The notes under the pieces were generated by a model that saw only the letters and a program-made list of their open reading frames with translations, was not told the origin of the DNA and did not search any database. A program made the position numbers and the translations under genes. From Acidobacteriaceae bacterium (GTDB taxonomy: Bacteria > Acidobacteriota > Terriglobia > Terriglobales > Acidobacteriaceae), in contig PLHN01000532.1 of NCBI GenBank assembly GCA_003139975.1, positions 1 to 11,325 of the forward strand: 11,325 nucleotides of DNA, written 5' to 3'. The first letter of the stretch is position 1. Every line of letters begins with the position of its first letter. This document shows, one piece after another, positions 1 through 6,773 of this stretch.

Positions 1-374
1 CGGATCATGAAGAACCACAGCGCGCCCAGCAAGACCAGCGGCGCGAGATTCAGAATCCAACTCGGCCACGATCCGGCGCTGGCGTCCTTAATATTGATGG
101 CCACGCCCTTGCCTTGCAGGGTCTTGTACATATCGGGATAGTTTGTCGGCACGGTGGTATGGAACTGCGTGTCGTCGGTGAACTTGCCCTTTACTTCCTG
201 CATGTTGAAGGTGGCGTCGCGGACTTTGCCGGCATCGACCTGCGCCAGAAATTCAGAGAACCCGATTTCTTTGTCTTTCGGGCCGGTTGTGCCCGTGCGC
301 ACGACCTGCCACAGCAGGACGGCCGACACGACAATCACTGCCCAAAAAAGTACGGTTTTGATGGTTGAATTCAC
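1..374 (-). CDS. ftsH: ATP-dependent zinc metalloprotease FtsH, N-terminal part (runs off the window)
   Basis: Only the first 124 codons lie in the window. They hold a short cytosolic N-terminus, a membrane helix at about residues 6-25, an extracytoplasmic domain containing the family-like pattern GFSEFLAQVDAGKV, and the start of a second helix reading APLVLLGALWFFMI. This is the standard FtsH N-terminus. The AAA+ and HExxH protease parts lie beyond position 1. FtsH is a membrane-anchored hexameric protease that degrades misfolded membrane proteins and regulatory substrates. The start is a GTG at 374-372, chosen because GAGGAG lies about 8 nt upstream and translation then begins VNSTIKTVLFW, leading directly into the first helix. 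The upstream neighbour on the same strand is an Hpt-like gene, 174 bp away, in the common hpt-ftsH order. The family call is firm; completeness cannot be judged. Confidence 0.93.
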   Translation of the reverse strand, partial: MNSTIKTVLFWAVIVVSAVLLWQVVRTGTTGPKDKEIGFSEFLAQVDAGKVRDATFNMQEVKGKFTDDTQFHTTVPTNYPDMYKTLQGKGVAINIKDASAGSWPSWILNLAPLVLLGALWFFMI

Positions 375-479
375 CTGGAAAACTCCTCGGAATGCGGCCC
401 TTCCCAGCGGGGAAATACAGCCGCTCGCCTTGATTAGATGCTGGCGGCGGAAATTCGACTGGCAAAAGCCCGCGTCCTC

Positions 480-510
480 ATTCTAGACCTTTTCCGGGGA
501 AAACGGGCAA
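480..510 (-). promoter_or_regulatory. Possible ftsH promoter with a palindrome in its spacer
   Basis: Read on the minus strand, TTGCCC (510-505) and TAGAAT (485-480) resemble -35 and -10 boxes separated by 19 bp, about 100 nt before the ftsH GTG. The spacer contains the inverted repeat TTTTCC-GG-GGAAAA (490-503). A 19-bp spacer with a dyad is the layout of MerR-family-controlled promoters, but the dyad is short and low in information. This is a motif reading only. Confidence 0.3.
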
Positions 511-548
511 ACGGAGGGAGGTGACAGAAGTCACAGGGCAAACCCAAT

Positions 549-1109
549 TCACGTTGTCGCCGCCAGAAATGGCAGATTCCGCTCCGTCTGCTCCGGACTG
601 CCCAGCCCATACCCGCACACAAACGCGTCATCCACCAGGAAGCCGAAGTAGTCCGGCTGCAAGGGCACGCGGCGCGCCGACTGCCGGTCGAGCAAGGTGA
701 CCAGCTTGACCGAGGCTGCGCCCCGCGCCTTCAGATCGTTCATCAGAAATTCGGTCGTCACGCCCGAGTGGACCAGGCCTTCCACCAGCAGCACGTGCTT
801 GCCTTTGATATCGAGCTCGTGGGCGAAGAAGATCTCCAGCACCGGCGCTTCGCCCTGGCCGGTTTGCTTGTAGCGCGGCTTGATGAAGGTGCAGATGACC
901 GGCACATCCACGGCTCGCACCAGGTCGGTCATAAACATAAAGCCGTTTTCCAGGATGCCGAGGGCGACAACGGTCTGCCCGCGATAGTCGTCGGAAATCT
1001 GGCGGCCCAGTTCCCGGACTCTCTTCTGAATCTGGTCAGCCGAGATCACCTGGCGCAGGGCATGGCCCTGAGCATTGTGCGGCGAAGGATAGTTCGGCGA
1101 AGCGGACAT
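549..1109 (-). CDS. hpt: Hypoxanthine phosphoribosyltransferase-like protein with an altered PRPP loop
   Basis: At 186 aa it is close to the usual size of bacterial Hpt, which makes IMP or GMP from hypoxanthine or guanine plus PRPP in purine salvage. Recognisable family segments are VRELGRQISDDYRG (31-44), ILENGFMFMTDLVR (52-65), KGKHVLLVEG (102-111), LLDRQSARR (139-147) and FVCGYGLG (163-170). In the family the PRPP loop reads roughly E-D-I-I-D-[ST]-G-x-T. Here residues 110-118 read EGLVHSGVT, so the second acidic residue is Gly and the catalytic-base Asp is His114. The Lys/Arg of the pyrophosphate loop is Glu54, and the late Asp after GYG[IL] is Gly170. The fold is therefore clear but activity on the usual substrates is uncertain. 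It lies upstream of ftsH, as in many bacteria. No strong ribosome-binding site precedes the ATG. It could be a PRTase with another substrate or a regulatory paralogue. Confidence 0.82.
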   Translation of the reverse strand: MSASPNYPSPHNAQGHALRQVISADQIQKRVRELGRQISDDYRGQTVVALGILENGFMFMTDLVRAVDVPVICTFIKPRYKQTGQGEAPVLEIFFAHELDIKGKHVLLVEGLVHSGVTTEFLMNDLKARGAASVKLVTLLDRQSARRVPLQPDYFGFLVDDAFVCGYGLGSPEQTERNLPFLAATT

Positions 1110-1173
1110 GGCGAGTAAAGGATAGCACTTAGCCGCTCCAAACCGGGCTGATCCGCACTAACCACCAGGCACT

Positions 1174-1524
1174 TTATTGCTGCTTTTTCGGCATTAGCAG
1201 CCACTGCAGAATCGAGCTTACGATCATCATCAGAATGGCCCCAATGAACGCGGGAAAGAAGCCGCGGACTTCGAAGCCGCGCACAAATGCGGCAGCAAGT
1301 TCCAGCATGAGCGCGTTAATCACAAACCAGAACAGGCCGAGCGTGAGAATGGTGAGCGGGAAGGTGATGACCTTGAGCACCAACCCGAGAGTTGCGTTGA
1401 TCAGGCCGATCACCAGCGCCGCGATTAGAGCGGCCTTCGGTCCGCTCACGTAAATGCCGGGTACAAAATGGGCGACGATCCACAGCGCCAACGCGCTGAT
1501 GAGCCAATGCAGTAAGAGACGCAT
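1174..1524 (-). CDS. Small membrane protein, phage holin family 4 / YvlD-like
   Basis: The 116-residue protein is almost wholly hydrophobic with about four membrane helices: LHWLISALALWIVAHFVPG near the N-terminus, then AALIAALVIGLINATLGLVL, TFPLTILTLGLFWFVINALM, and a last helix in FIGAILMMIVSSILQWLL. It ends in a short basic tail (PKKQQ). The pattern of helix, VPGI, Gly/Asn-rich helix 2 and TFPLTILTLGLF matches the widespread 'phage holin family protein' (YvlD type), which is chromosomal in most bacteria and not evidence of a prophage. Function is not established; envelope-stress roles have been suggested for relatives. The ORF is open further upstream to 1686, but the start at 1524 is preferred because GCAGGAGGC precedes it at good spacing and family members begin with MRLLLHW-like sequence. 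The upstream extension is polar and unlike the family. Confidence 0.85.
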   Translation of the reverse strand: MRLLLHWLISALALWIVAHFVPGIYVSGPKAALIAALVIGLINATLGLVLKVITFPLTILTLGLFWFVINALMLELAAAFVRGFEVRGFFPAFIGAILMMIVSSILQWLLMPKKQQ

Positions 1525-1723
1525 GCTTGCCTCCTGCGAATGAGGATACAACGAAGTGGGAATTGGCTTTTGTGGAATGAGGCATGTGTCTCCGAACGAA
1601 TGAGCGCTCCGGCTTGGACCCCGTTGGTCCGGGTCTTTAAAAGTCAAAGACTGAGCGCGAACGATTGGCCAGGCCTTTGAGGACAAAGGACTTGGTGGTA
1701 AAGTATTTTTAAATCAATCACTT

Positions 1724-2248
1724 ATGTCGAAAGCGGATCTTCCTAAGGCCAAGACGAATGCGGCGCGGCTGCTTGATCAGCTGGGGATGCATTACCAGCT
1801 ACGCGGGTATGAGGTCGATCCCGATGATCTCGCCGCCGAAACGGTTGCGGCCAAGATTGGGATGCCTCCGGAGCAGGTGTTCAAGACTCTGGTGGCGCGC
1901 CCATCTGGTAGCAAAGGCCGCAACGGCGTGATTATGGCCGTCATCCCCGGCGACCAGGAACTCGACTTGAAAGCGCTGGCTGGAGCGGCGGGAGAAAAAA
2001 AGATTGAGCTGGTGCCGGTGAAGGAGCTGCAGGCGCTCACCGGCTATATTCGCGGAGGCGTGACGGCGCTGGCCGCCAAGCGCGAGTATCCGGTCTTCGT
2101 GGACGAGACGATTGAGCTGTTCGATGTGGTGTCGATTTCGGCGGGAATGCGTGGGCTGCAGATTCTGATGGCGCCTGCGGACTATCTGCGGGCGACTAAG
2201 GGGACGATTGCGGCGCTGGGACAGCCGAAGAAGCAGCAATCTATGTGA
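1724..2248 (+). CDS. ybaK: Cys-tRNA(Pro)/Cys-tRNA(Cys) deacylase, YbaK/EbsC family
   Basis: The 174-residue protein has the YbaK single-domain layout. Evidence includes the [20 protein letters not shown] segment (38-57) with the conserved lysine K54, [13 protein letters not shown] (74-86), and the [14 protein letters not shown] loop (107-120), which corresponds to the substrate-site GYxxGG motif. Family members hydrolyse Cys mischarged on tRNA(Pro) in trans, in the cytosol, cleaning up after prolyl-tRNA synthetase. The length is slightly above the 155-160 aa typical of the family, owing to a short N-terminal extension and a QPKKQQSM tail. No clear Shine-Dalgarno precedes the ATG; the leader is AT-rich (TATTTTTAAATCAATCACTT). 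It is transcribed away from the holin-like gene and towards maf, with only 70 bp between stops, so it is probably monocistronic. Confidence 0.93.
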   Translation: MSKADLPKAKTNAARLLDQLGMHYQLRGYEVDPDDLAAETVAAKIGMPPEQVFKTLVARPSGSKGRNGVIMAVIPGDQELDLKALAGAAGEKKIELVPVKELQALTGYIRGGVTALAAKREYPVFVDETIELFDVVSISAGMRGLQILMAPADYLRATKGTIAALGQPKKQQSM

Positions 2249-2318
2249 GCAGCGGGAACCTCGGACCGAGATATCCCTAGCCAGGAGCATCCCGACCGGG
2301 GTCGCCAGGAAACGTGCC

Positions 2319-2876
2319 TCAGATCAGCTGCGCGTGCCTTAGCATTCGGTACACCAGAGCGACCGGCAATCCCACCACGTTGCTGTAATCCCCTTCGATG
2401 CGAGGAATCCAACGCGATGCTATGCCTTGGATCGCATACGCTCCGGCCTTGTCCATCGGTTCGACGCTGGCGACATAGCCGCCGATCTCGTCGGCGGAAA
2501 TTTCAGACATTGTTACGGAAGTGATTTCGCTGGTCACGGAACAGTTCCCGCCGACGAGGAGGCACACGCCCGTAATCACCTGGTGCACGCGCCCGGAAAG
2601 CAGGCCGAGCATGCGGGCGGCATCGACGGCGTCGGCGGGCTTACCGAGAATTTGATCGTCGATCACAACGACGGTGTCGGCACCAAGGACTGCTTCGCCG
2701 GGCCGCAGACGCGCGACTGCCAATGCCTTTTCGCGCGCCAGGCGCTCGGCACAACTTTTCGCGTTCTCTTCGGGGAGCGGATCTTCCGGGATATCTGCGG
2801 GGTGGACCTCAAATGGAATCCCGGCGCTGCGGAGAAGTTCCTGACGGCGCGGCGAGGCGGAGGCGAGAACGAGCAT
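2319..2876 (-). CDS. maf: Maf-family nucleoside triphosphate pyrophosphatase
   Basis: The 185-residue protein is full length for the Maf/HAM1-like family. It starts with [12 protein letters not shown] (4-15), the substrate-binding signature, and contains [17 protein letters not shown] (64-80) with the catalytic-region Asp67 and Lys79, [11 protein letters not shown] (94-104), and KAGAYAIQG (143-151) followed by [13 protein letters not shown] (160-172). Maf enzymes hydrolyse canonical or modified nucleoside triphosphates (dTTP/UTP in the YhdE type, m7GTP in the YceF type) to monophosphates in the cytosol. The [13 protein letters not shown] C-terminal motif fits the YhdE-like subgroup, an assignment made from memory of the motifs. 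The start ATG coincides with the invariant [11 protein letters not shown] start. A TAGAAT box lies only 10 nt upstream (minus strand, 2891-2886), so the leader may be very short. The gene converges with ybaK and diverges from the secreted-protein gene. Confidence 0.95.
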   Translation of the reverse strand: MLVLASASPRRQELLRSAGIPFEVHPADIPEDPLPEENAKSCAERLAREKALAVARLRPGEAVLGADTVVVIDDQILGKPADAVDAARMLGLLSGRVHQVITGVCLLVGGNCSVTSEITSVTMSEISADEIGGYVASVEPMDKAGAYAIQGIASRWIPRIEGDYSNVVGLPVALVYRMLRHAQLI

Positions 2877-2976
2877 GGAAGATTGATTCTAGAACAGACG
2901 GGGCACCTGAAGTTTAGCTGCGTGTTCCGGGCCTAGGCGAGACGACTGGAGGGAGGGAAGCCAGACGACCATAAGG

Positions 2977-3004
2977 TTGCCAATCGGCGAAATGCGTGTA
3001 GAAT
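2977..3004 (+). promoter_or_regulatory. Sigma70-like promoter for the secreted protein gene
   Basis: TTGCCA (2977-2982) and TAGAAT (2999-3004) each match the sigma70 consensus at five of six bases and are 16 bp apart. Transcription would begin near 3011, giving a leader of about 77 nt before the ATG at 3088. This is the cleanest promoter-like pair in the window and it points to the next gene. It also means that the in-frame codons between 2977 and 3087 are unlikely to be translated. Confidence 0.55.
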
Positions 3005-3087
3005 GGCGGCTACTTCTTAGGTCAATAGGGTCGATTCCGGCGAAGTTCTTCATTCTGGATTCAAATCCAAACATACGGAGGGGAGAC

Positions 3088-3849
3088 ATGAAGTTGACTA
3101 AGCTTATGTTGGTGTGTGCCACCGTGCTTCTGGCTGTGCTTTCGACGGCCGCGCAGGAAGACAAAAGCACTGTCACCGCACTGGAGTTTCAAACGCCGAA
3201 AAATGGCATGACCCAACAATATGAAGCAGGCCGCAAGGCGAAAGCCGCCTGGCACAAACAGCAAAAAGATCCGGAGATGCTATTTGTACTGCAAGTACTC
3301 ACCGGCGAGCACACCGGCTCCTTTATCGTGGGACGGGGCGGCCTGCACTGGGCCGATTTGGACAAGCCCGCTGTCTCCGATGCCGCCGATGAGGAAGAGT
3401 ACAACAAGGTTATCGGCGCCTACGTGGAGAACCGCACCGCAGCCTACTTCGAGACGCTGCCCAAGGTGAGCAATCCAGGCCCGCCGGGCGGCGCCAAATA
3501 CACCAGCGTCACAAGCTTCCACATTCGATACGGTAAGGGCGACGATTTTCGCAGCGCCATGGCCCGCATGTACGACGCCGCGCAAAAAACGAAGTGGCCA
3601 TACCACTACCATTGGGAGAGGCTCGCGAATGGCGGCCCGGGTGGAACTTACGTTCTGCTTGTAGATCACGCCAACTGGGCTTCGTTCGAAGACGATCCCG
3701 CCATCAAGCCGCTGCGCGATGTTCTGCGGGAAGCGTTCGGCGAGCAGGAAGCCATGTCGGTGATCGAACGGCTCAACGGCTCCATCGAAAGCACGTACAG
3801 CGAAATTGTCGAATTCCGTGGGGATCTGAGCTACATTCCGGAGAAGTAG
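3088..3849 (+). CDS. Secreted protein of unknown function with a duplicated alpha+beta domain
   Basis: The family is not recognised. The 253-residue product begins with a typical signal peptide (basic MKLTK, hydrophobic core LMLVCATVLLAVL, cleavage probably after STAA or AQ near residue 22), so it is exported. The mature part seems to contain two related halves, about 30-125 and 140-245. Each runs strand, then GxxxxFxxAxxKxxxAxxK-like helix, then strand, then [GT]-x-[YF]-V followed by W-A-x-[LF]-[ED], seen as FIVGRGGLHWADLD (79-92) and YVLLVDHANWASFED (188-202). This resembles tandem dimeric alpha/beta-barrel (ABM/NIPSNAP-like) domains, which is inference. The start at 3088 is chosen over the in-frame upstream start at 2977 because GGAGGGGAGA precedes it, the signal peptide begins there, and a promoter lies inside the longer reading. 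A hairpin follows the stop by 41 bp. Confidence 0.85.
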   Translation: MKLTKLMLVCATVLLAVLSTAAQEDKSTVTALEFQTPKNGMTQQYEAGRKAKAAWHKQQKDPEMLFVLQVLTGEHTGSFIVGRGGLHWADLDKPAVSDAADEEEYNKVIGAYVENRTAAYFETLPKVSNPGPPGGAKYTSVTSFHIRYGKGDDFRSAMARMYDAAQKTKWPYHYHWERLANGGPGGTYVLLVDHANWASFEDDPAIKPLRDVLREAFGEQEAMSVIERLNGSIESTYSEIVEFRGDLSYIPEK

Positions 3850-4328
3850 CGCGACGGCAACCCGAACCCGTTTACAGATTCGTCGGGCGATCTCCCGGAA
3901 TCCCGATTCGTGGGATTCCGGAGATGCTCTCGACCCTTGTCAAGGGCGAAGGCCGGAAGCGCCACGAAGGCGTCCATTCGCTCGCATCTCCCACCTCAGG
4001 TGCCTATAGACCATCGCCATCAGGCATAAGCACCCAGAACCCGGCCAATGGTATGGGAATTTTGCAACAGTTGATGCCTGATCTTCCCGAGATCCTGAGA
4101 TGCGGCTGGACGACCGGAGGCACCCTGGGTTTCGGCTGTCCCTAAATGGAACCCACTTCTTCAACGGCCAAACCTCTGCGCAGCAATGACTTATACGTAG
4201 TTACTAATGATGCGCCGGGACTTGCAAAAAGGAGGATAATGAATTGAGCGGTTAGGCATCCTTCACCGAACTCCCCGGGTTGAAGCTTGAGTGCCGTGTC
4301 TTTTTAGGCGCGGGGAAAGGAGGGAGCT
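3850..4328. other. 479-bp stretch without a convincing gene
   Basis: No reading frame here looks like a real protein; those open through it are low-complexity shadows. Visible structures are the strong hairpin at 3890-3925, a small hairpin CCCTT-gtc-AAGGG (3934-3946), and near 4226-4247 a strong Shine-Dalgarno-like AAAAAGGAGG followed by ATG AAT TGA. The stretch may hold the 3' end of the secreted-protein mRNA, decayed sequence, and the promoter/leader of the cytochrome gene. No transposon ends or tRNA were recognised. Confidence 0.5.
3890..3925 (+). terminator. Strong hairpin after the secreted-protein gene (terminator or 3' stabiliser)
   Basis: CCGGAATCCC (3895-3904) is a perfect 10-bp inverted match to GGGATTCCGG (3912-3921) around a 7-nt loop (GATTCGT). 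Four more pairs, ATCT/AGAT, extend the stem after a single bulged C (3894), giving 14 bp in all. It lies 41 bp downstream of the stop codon. There is no T-run after the stem, so it is not a canonical intrinsic terminator. It could still protect the 3' end or act with Rho. Confidence 0.5.
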
Positions 4329-4763
4329 ATGTCCATTATTCGCAGATTGTTTTCACTTTTTGTTCTCTTTCTTAGTCTTAACGCATTAGGTGAGTCTCCG
4401 CAAAAGCAGATCAAGTATGTGCCGGCGAAACCGACCTCGCCGGCGTCGGGTCAGGAGATGTACACCGCATATTGCGCCGCCTGCCACGGCAGGGAAGGCA
4501 GGGGAAACGGCCCGGCTGCCGAGGCGCTGAAAGTTGCACCCACGGATCTTACGATTCTTGCCAGAAGGAACGGAAACCGCTATCCGTACGATCACGTCAT
4601 GAGCGCGATAACGGGTGACGCACATTTGCCGGTCCACGGATCGAAGGAGATGCCGGTTTGGGGCGGCCTCTTCTGGGGTATGAGCCAGGGGCACCCCTCC
4701 GAGGTACAGCAGCGCCTCAGCAACTTGAGTAAGCACATCGAATCGATGCAGCGAAATAACTGA
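4329..4763 (+). CDS. Small exported mono-haem c-type cytochrome
   Basis: The 144-residue product starts with a signal peptide (MSIIRR, then FSLFVLFLSLNALG) with cleavage near residue 21. It has one haem-attachment motif, CAACH (49-53), in the context GQEMYTAYCAACHGREGRGNG, typical of class I cytochromes c with the GxxxYxxxCxxCHG pattern. Met108 in KEMPVWG is the expected sixth haem ligand. The protein would act in the periplasm as an electron carrier or as a subunit of an oxidase or dehydrogenase system. No partner enzyme lies next to it: the neighbours are the secreted protein upstream and a convergent hpnH-linked gene downstream. Its redox partner therefore cannot be deduced. The start is supported by a close AGGAGGGAG Shine-Dalgarno. 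Confidence 0.92.
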   Translation: MSIIRRLFSLFVLFLSLNALGESPQKQIKYVPAKPTSPASGQEMYTAYCAACHGREGRGNGPAAEALKVAPTDLTILARRNGNRYPYDHVMSAITGDAHLPVHGSKEMPVWGGLFWGMSQGHPSEVQQRLSNLSKHIESMQRNN

Positions 4764-4908
4764 AACCTGTTCTGGGCGGCTCTGACGCTGGCGGGGCCGC
4801 CGACCAGGACTTCCTTAGGAATTTGGATGGAACGCCGACCTCGACATCCCGTTATCACTCCCGATCCGGGTTGTTGATTGAATCGGCGCAGGCTGAAGAA
4901 GTAACGCG

Positions 4909-5397
4909 CTACTCCAGCGCTTCCGGCACGATTGAGATGTTCTTTTCGCCCTTGGCGCGGCTCTCCCAGTACTTCTTTACCCACGCTTCGTAGGTCTTGC
5001 CGGCGGCGGTGTCGCGTCCGGTGAAGGCGATGCCGGCAATTTCGGAATAGGGGATAGCGGGACGTTCGTTGCTGGAGGCGAGCATCAGGCGGATAGCGGA
5101 GTCGTTGAGAGTTTTGCCGACACGGCGGTCGAAGAGATATCCGGTGAGCAGCGAGCCGTTTTTGCGCGTGATGGTGACATCGCCGCGATAGTCGAAAGCT
5201 TTTTCGATGACGGCGCGGATGTCGGCTTCGGTGGCGAGTTCGGGAATCCAGCCTTGCAGATTCTCGCGCTCGAAGCCGGGGACGACCTCGAGGTGGTCAT
5301 TGGAATTGGAGTGCGGCTGGGTTGGAGGAACCACGTGCGCCGCTGGCGGCACAGGATGCGGCAATGGCAGTTCGTGCCCATGTTCGCGGCCGCTCAT
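4909..5397 (-). CDS. Unknown protein coupled to hpnH
   Basis: The family is not recognised by name. The 162-residue product has a Pro/His-rich, probably disordered N-terminus (1-35), a short helical stretch ([14 protein letters not shown], 56-69), then a strand-rich block ([20 protein letters not shown], 70-89, continuing to [15 protein letters not shown], 115-129) that could form a small beta-barrel. It ends with a charged helical tail ([18 protein letters not shown]). It has no signal peptide or membrane segment, so it is cytosolic. Its ATG overlaps the stop of hpnH in the four bases ATGA (5394-5397), which implies one mRNA and translational coupling. A role in hopanoid side-chain formation or its regulation is suggested by position only. 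The beta-barrel reading is inference from strand and turn patterns. Confidence 0.85.
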   Translation of the reverse strand: MSGREHGHELPLPHPVPPAAHVVPPTQPHSNSNDHLEVVPGFERENLQGWIPELATEADIRAVIEKAFDYRGDVTITRKNGSLLTGYLFDRRVGKTLNDSAIRLMLASSNERPAIPYSEIAGIAFTGRDTAAGKTYEAWVKKYWESRAKGEKNISIVPEALE

Positions 5398-6563
5398 GCG
5401 TGGGTTTCTTCCACGGCTGAGGCGGTGTCAGAAATCGAATCGTTCTCCGAAGACGGTGCCGCCATCTGGGCGTCGTTAATCTGGACCAGCGGGTTGTGCG
5501 AATACACCGGCCGAATTTCGCGGTCGAGATCGGCGAGCGCGTCCTTGTCGGGATAGAGCGAGAACGTCGCCTTCACCGTATCGATAAAGCCGCGCAGCGA
5601 ACCGAAGGTGTCGTCGACAGATGTCGGCTCGTATCCGCAATGCACCATGCAGTTCGCACACTGCGGATTCCCCGACTGCGTGCCATAGGCGTCCCAGTCG
5701 GTGGTTTCGATCAGCTCCTTGTACGACTCGGCGTAGCCATCCTGCAGCAGGTAGCAGGGCTTCTGCCAGCCGAACAGGCTATAGGTCGGCATGCCCCAGG
5801 GCGTGCAGTTGTAATCGCGCTTGCCCATCAGGTATTCGAGGAAGAGCGGCGACTGGTTGAAGCGCCATTTCTTCTTGCGGTTCGCAAGCATGGTGCGAAA
5901 CAGGCGGCGGGTGCGCGCGCGGCCGAGGAAATGCTTCTGGTCGGGCGCTTTGTCGTAGGAATAGCCGGGCGAGAGCATCATGCTCTCGACGCCCAAGTCC
6001 ATCATTTCGTCGAAGAAGGCGCGCACGCTCCTGGGATCGGCGCCGTCGAAGAGCGTGGTGTTCGTCGTCACGCGGAAGCCGGCCTTGACGGCTTCGCGAA
6101 TCCCATCCACGGCGATGTCGTATCCGCCTTCGCGGCAGACGGAAAAATCGTGGTGCTCCTTTTGCCCGTCGACGTGCACGGAAAAGCTCAGGTACTTGCT
6201 GGGTTTGAAGAGGTGCAGCTTTTCCTTGAGCAGGAGGGCGTTGGTGCAGAGGTAGATGTATTTCTTGCGCGCGACCAGGCCCTCGACGATTTTTTCAATC
6301 TGCGGATGCATCAGCGGCTCGCCGCCGGGGATCGAGACCACGGGGGCGGGGCATTCATCGACGGCTTTAAAGCACTCTTCGGGCGTCAGGTCCTTTTTCA
6401 GGATGTGGGCGGGGTACTGGATCTTGCCGCAACCGGCGCAGGCCAGGTTGCAGCGGAACAGGGGCTCGAGCATGAGCACGAGCGGGTAGCGCTTACGGCC
6501 GGCAAGCTTCTGGCGCAGGACGTAGGTCGCCACGGTCCACATCTGGGAAACAGGAACAGCCAT
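5394..6563 (-). CDS. hpnH: Adenosyl-hopene transferase HpnH (radical SAM)
   Basis: The 389-residue protein carries the radical SAM cluster motif C38-x3-C42-x2-C45 ([16 protein letters not shown]), the GGEP motif (80-83), and the HpnH-like segments [36 protein letters not shown] and [13 protein letters not shown], the last a C-terminal cysteine cluster at 302, 305 and 309. HpnH joins the 5'-deoxyadenosyl radical of SAM to diploptene, giving adenosylhopane, the first step of extended (C35) hopanoid side chains. The gene implies that the organism makes hopanoids, with squalene-hopene cyclase encoded elsewhere. The ATG at 6563 is preferred over the GTG one codon upstream because family members begin MAVP-SQMWT and GGAGG sits 4 nt before it (only 1 nt before the GTG). 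The last 25 or so residues, rich in Ser, Asp and Glu, look like a non-conserved tail. It overlaps the next gene by ATGA. Confidence 0.96.
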   Translation of the reverse strand: MAVPVSQMWTVATYVLRQKLAGRKRYPLVLMLEPLFRCNLACAGCGKIQYPAHILKKDLTPEECFKAVDECPAPVVSIPGGEPLMHPQIEKIVEGLVARKKYIYLCTNALLLKEKLHLFKPSKYLSFSVHVDGQKEHHDFSVCREGGYDIAVDGIREAVKAGFRVTTNTTLFDGADPRSVRAFFDEMMDLGVESMMLSPGYSYDKAPDQKHFLGRARTRRLFRTMLANRKKKWRFNQSPLFLEYLMGKRDYNCTPWGMPTYSLFGWQKPCYLLQDGYAESYKELIETTDWDAYGTQSGNPQCANCMVHCGYEPTSVDDTFGSLRGFIDTVKATFSLYPDKDALADLDREIRPVYSHNPLVQINDAQMAAPSSENDSISDTASAVEETHA

Positions 6564-6713
6564 CACCCCTCCGGAAGGAATGTTCTTCTATGATAAACGG
6601 AATCGAGGGGTTGCGCGATACCGGTGGGAGCACGTGTCCTTGCCTGTGCTGGCTGCCCACGCCGGGGGGCGAGGCGCCACTGCGACAGGCTCAGGGCAGG
6701 CTCTCGGAACCGA

Positions 6714-6726
6714 CGGCAAGGTGCCG
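6714..6726. repeat. Small palindromic element in the gap before hpnH
   Basis: CGGCA-AGG-TGCCG forms a 5-bp stem, followed by GCGCTACAC. It sits in a GC-rich 210-bp gap (6564-6773) that also holds CCTTGCC (6639-6645) facing GGCAAGG (6715-6721), and GGCGCC. The style resembles dispersed intergenic REP-like hairpins of GC-rich genomes, but only one copy is in view, so repeat status is unproven. Confidence 0.25.
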
Positions 6727-6773
6727 GCGCTACACACTACGCGCCTGGAGTGAATAATCTCCCGGTTCGAGCA

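Noticed and set aside
1174..1524. Prophage holin indicating a phage region
   Set aside because: The family name contains 'phage holin', but these proteins are widespread chromosomal membrane proteins. No other phage gene is nearby.
1525..1686. N-terminal extension of the holin-like protein by 54 residues
   Set aside because: The extra residues are polar and unlike the family. The internal ATG has a strong GGAGG site and starts the first membrane helix.
2260..2304. Small palindromes CTCGG-a-CCGAG and CGACC-GG-GGTCG between ybaK and maf as terminators
   Set aside because: Their loops are only 1-2 nt and no T-run follows, so they are unlikely to act as terminators, although some termination must occur between convergent genes.
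3594..4164. Open frames on both strands spanning the end of the secreted gene and the following gap
   Set aside because: The plus frame overlaps the secreted gene out of phase and the minus frame has no motif, no good ribosome-binding site and low-complexity composition.
5496..6593. A 365-codon open frame on the plus strand
   Set aside because: It is antisense to hpnH, whose radical SAM motifs are unmistakable. Its composition (Val/Gly/His/Ala-rich) is typical of a codon-bias shadow.
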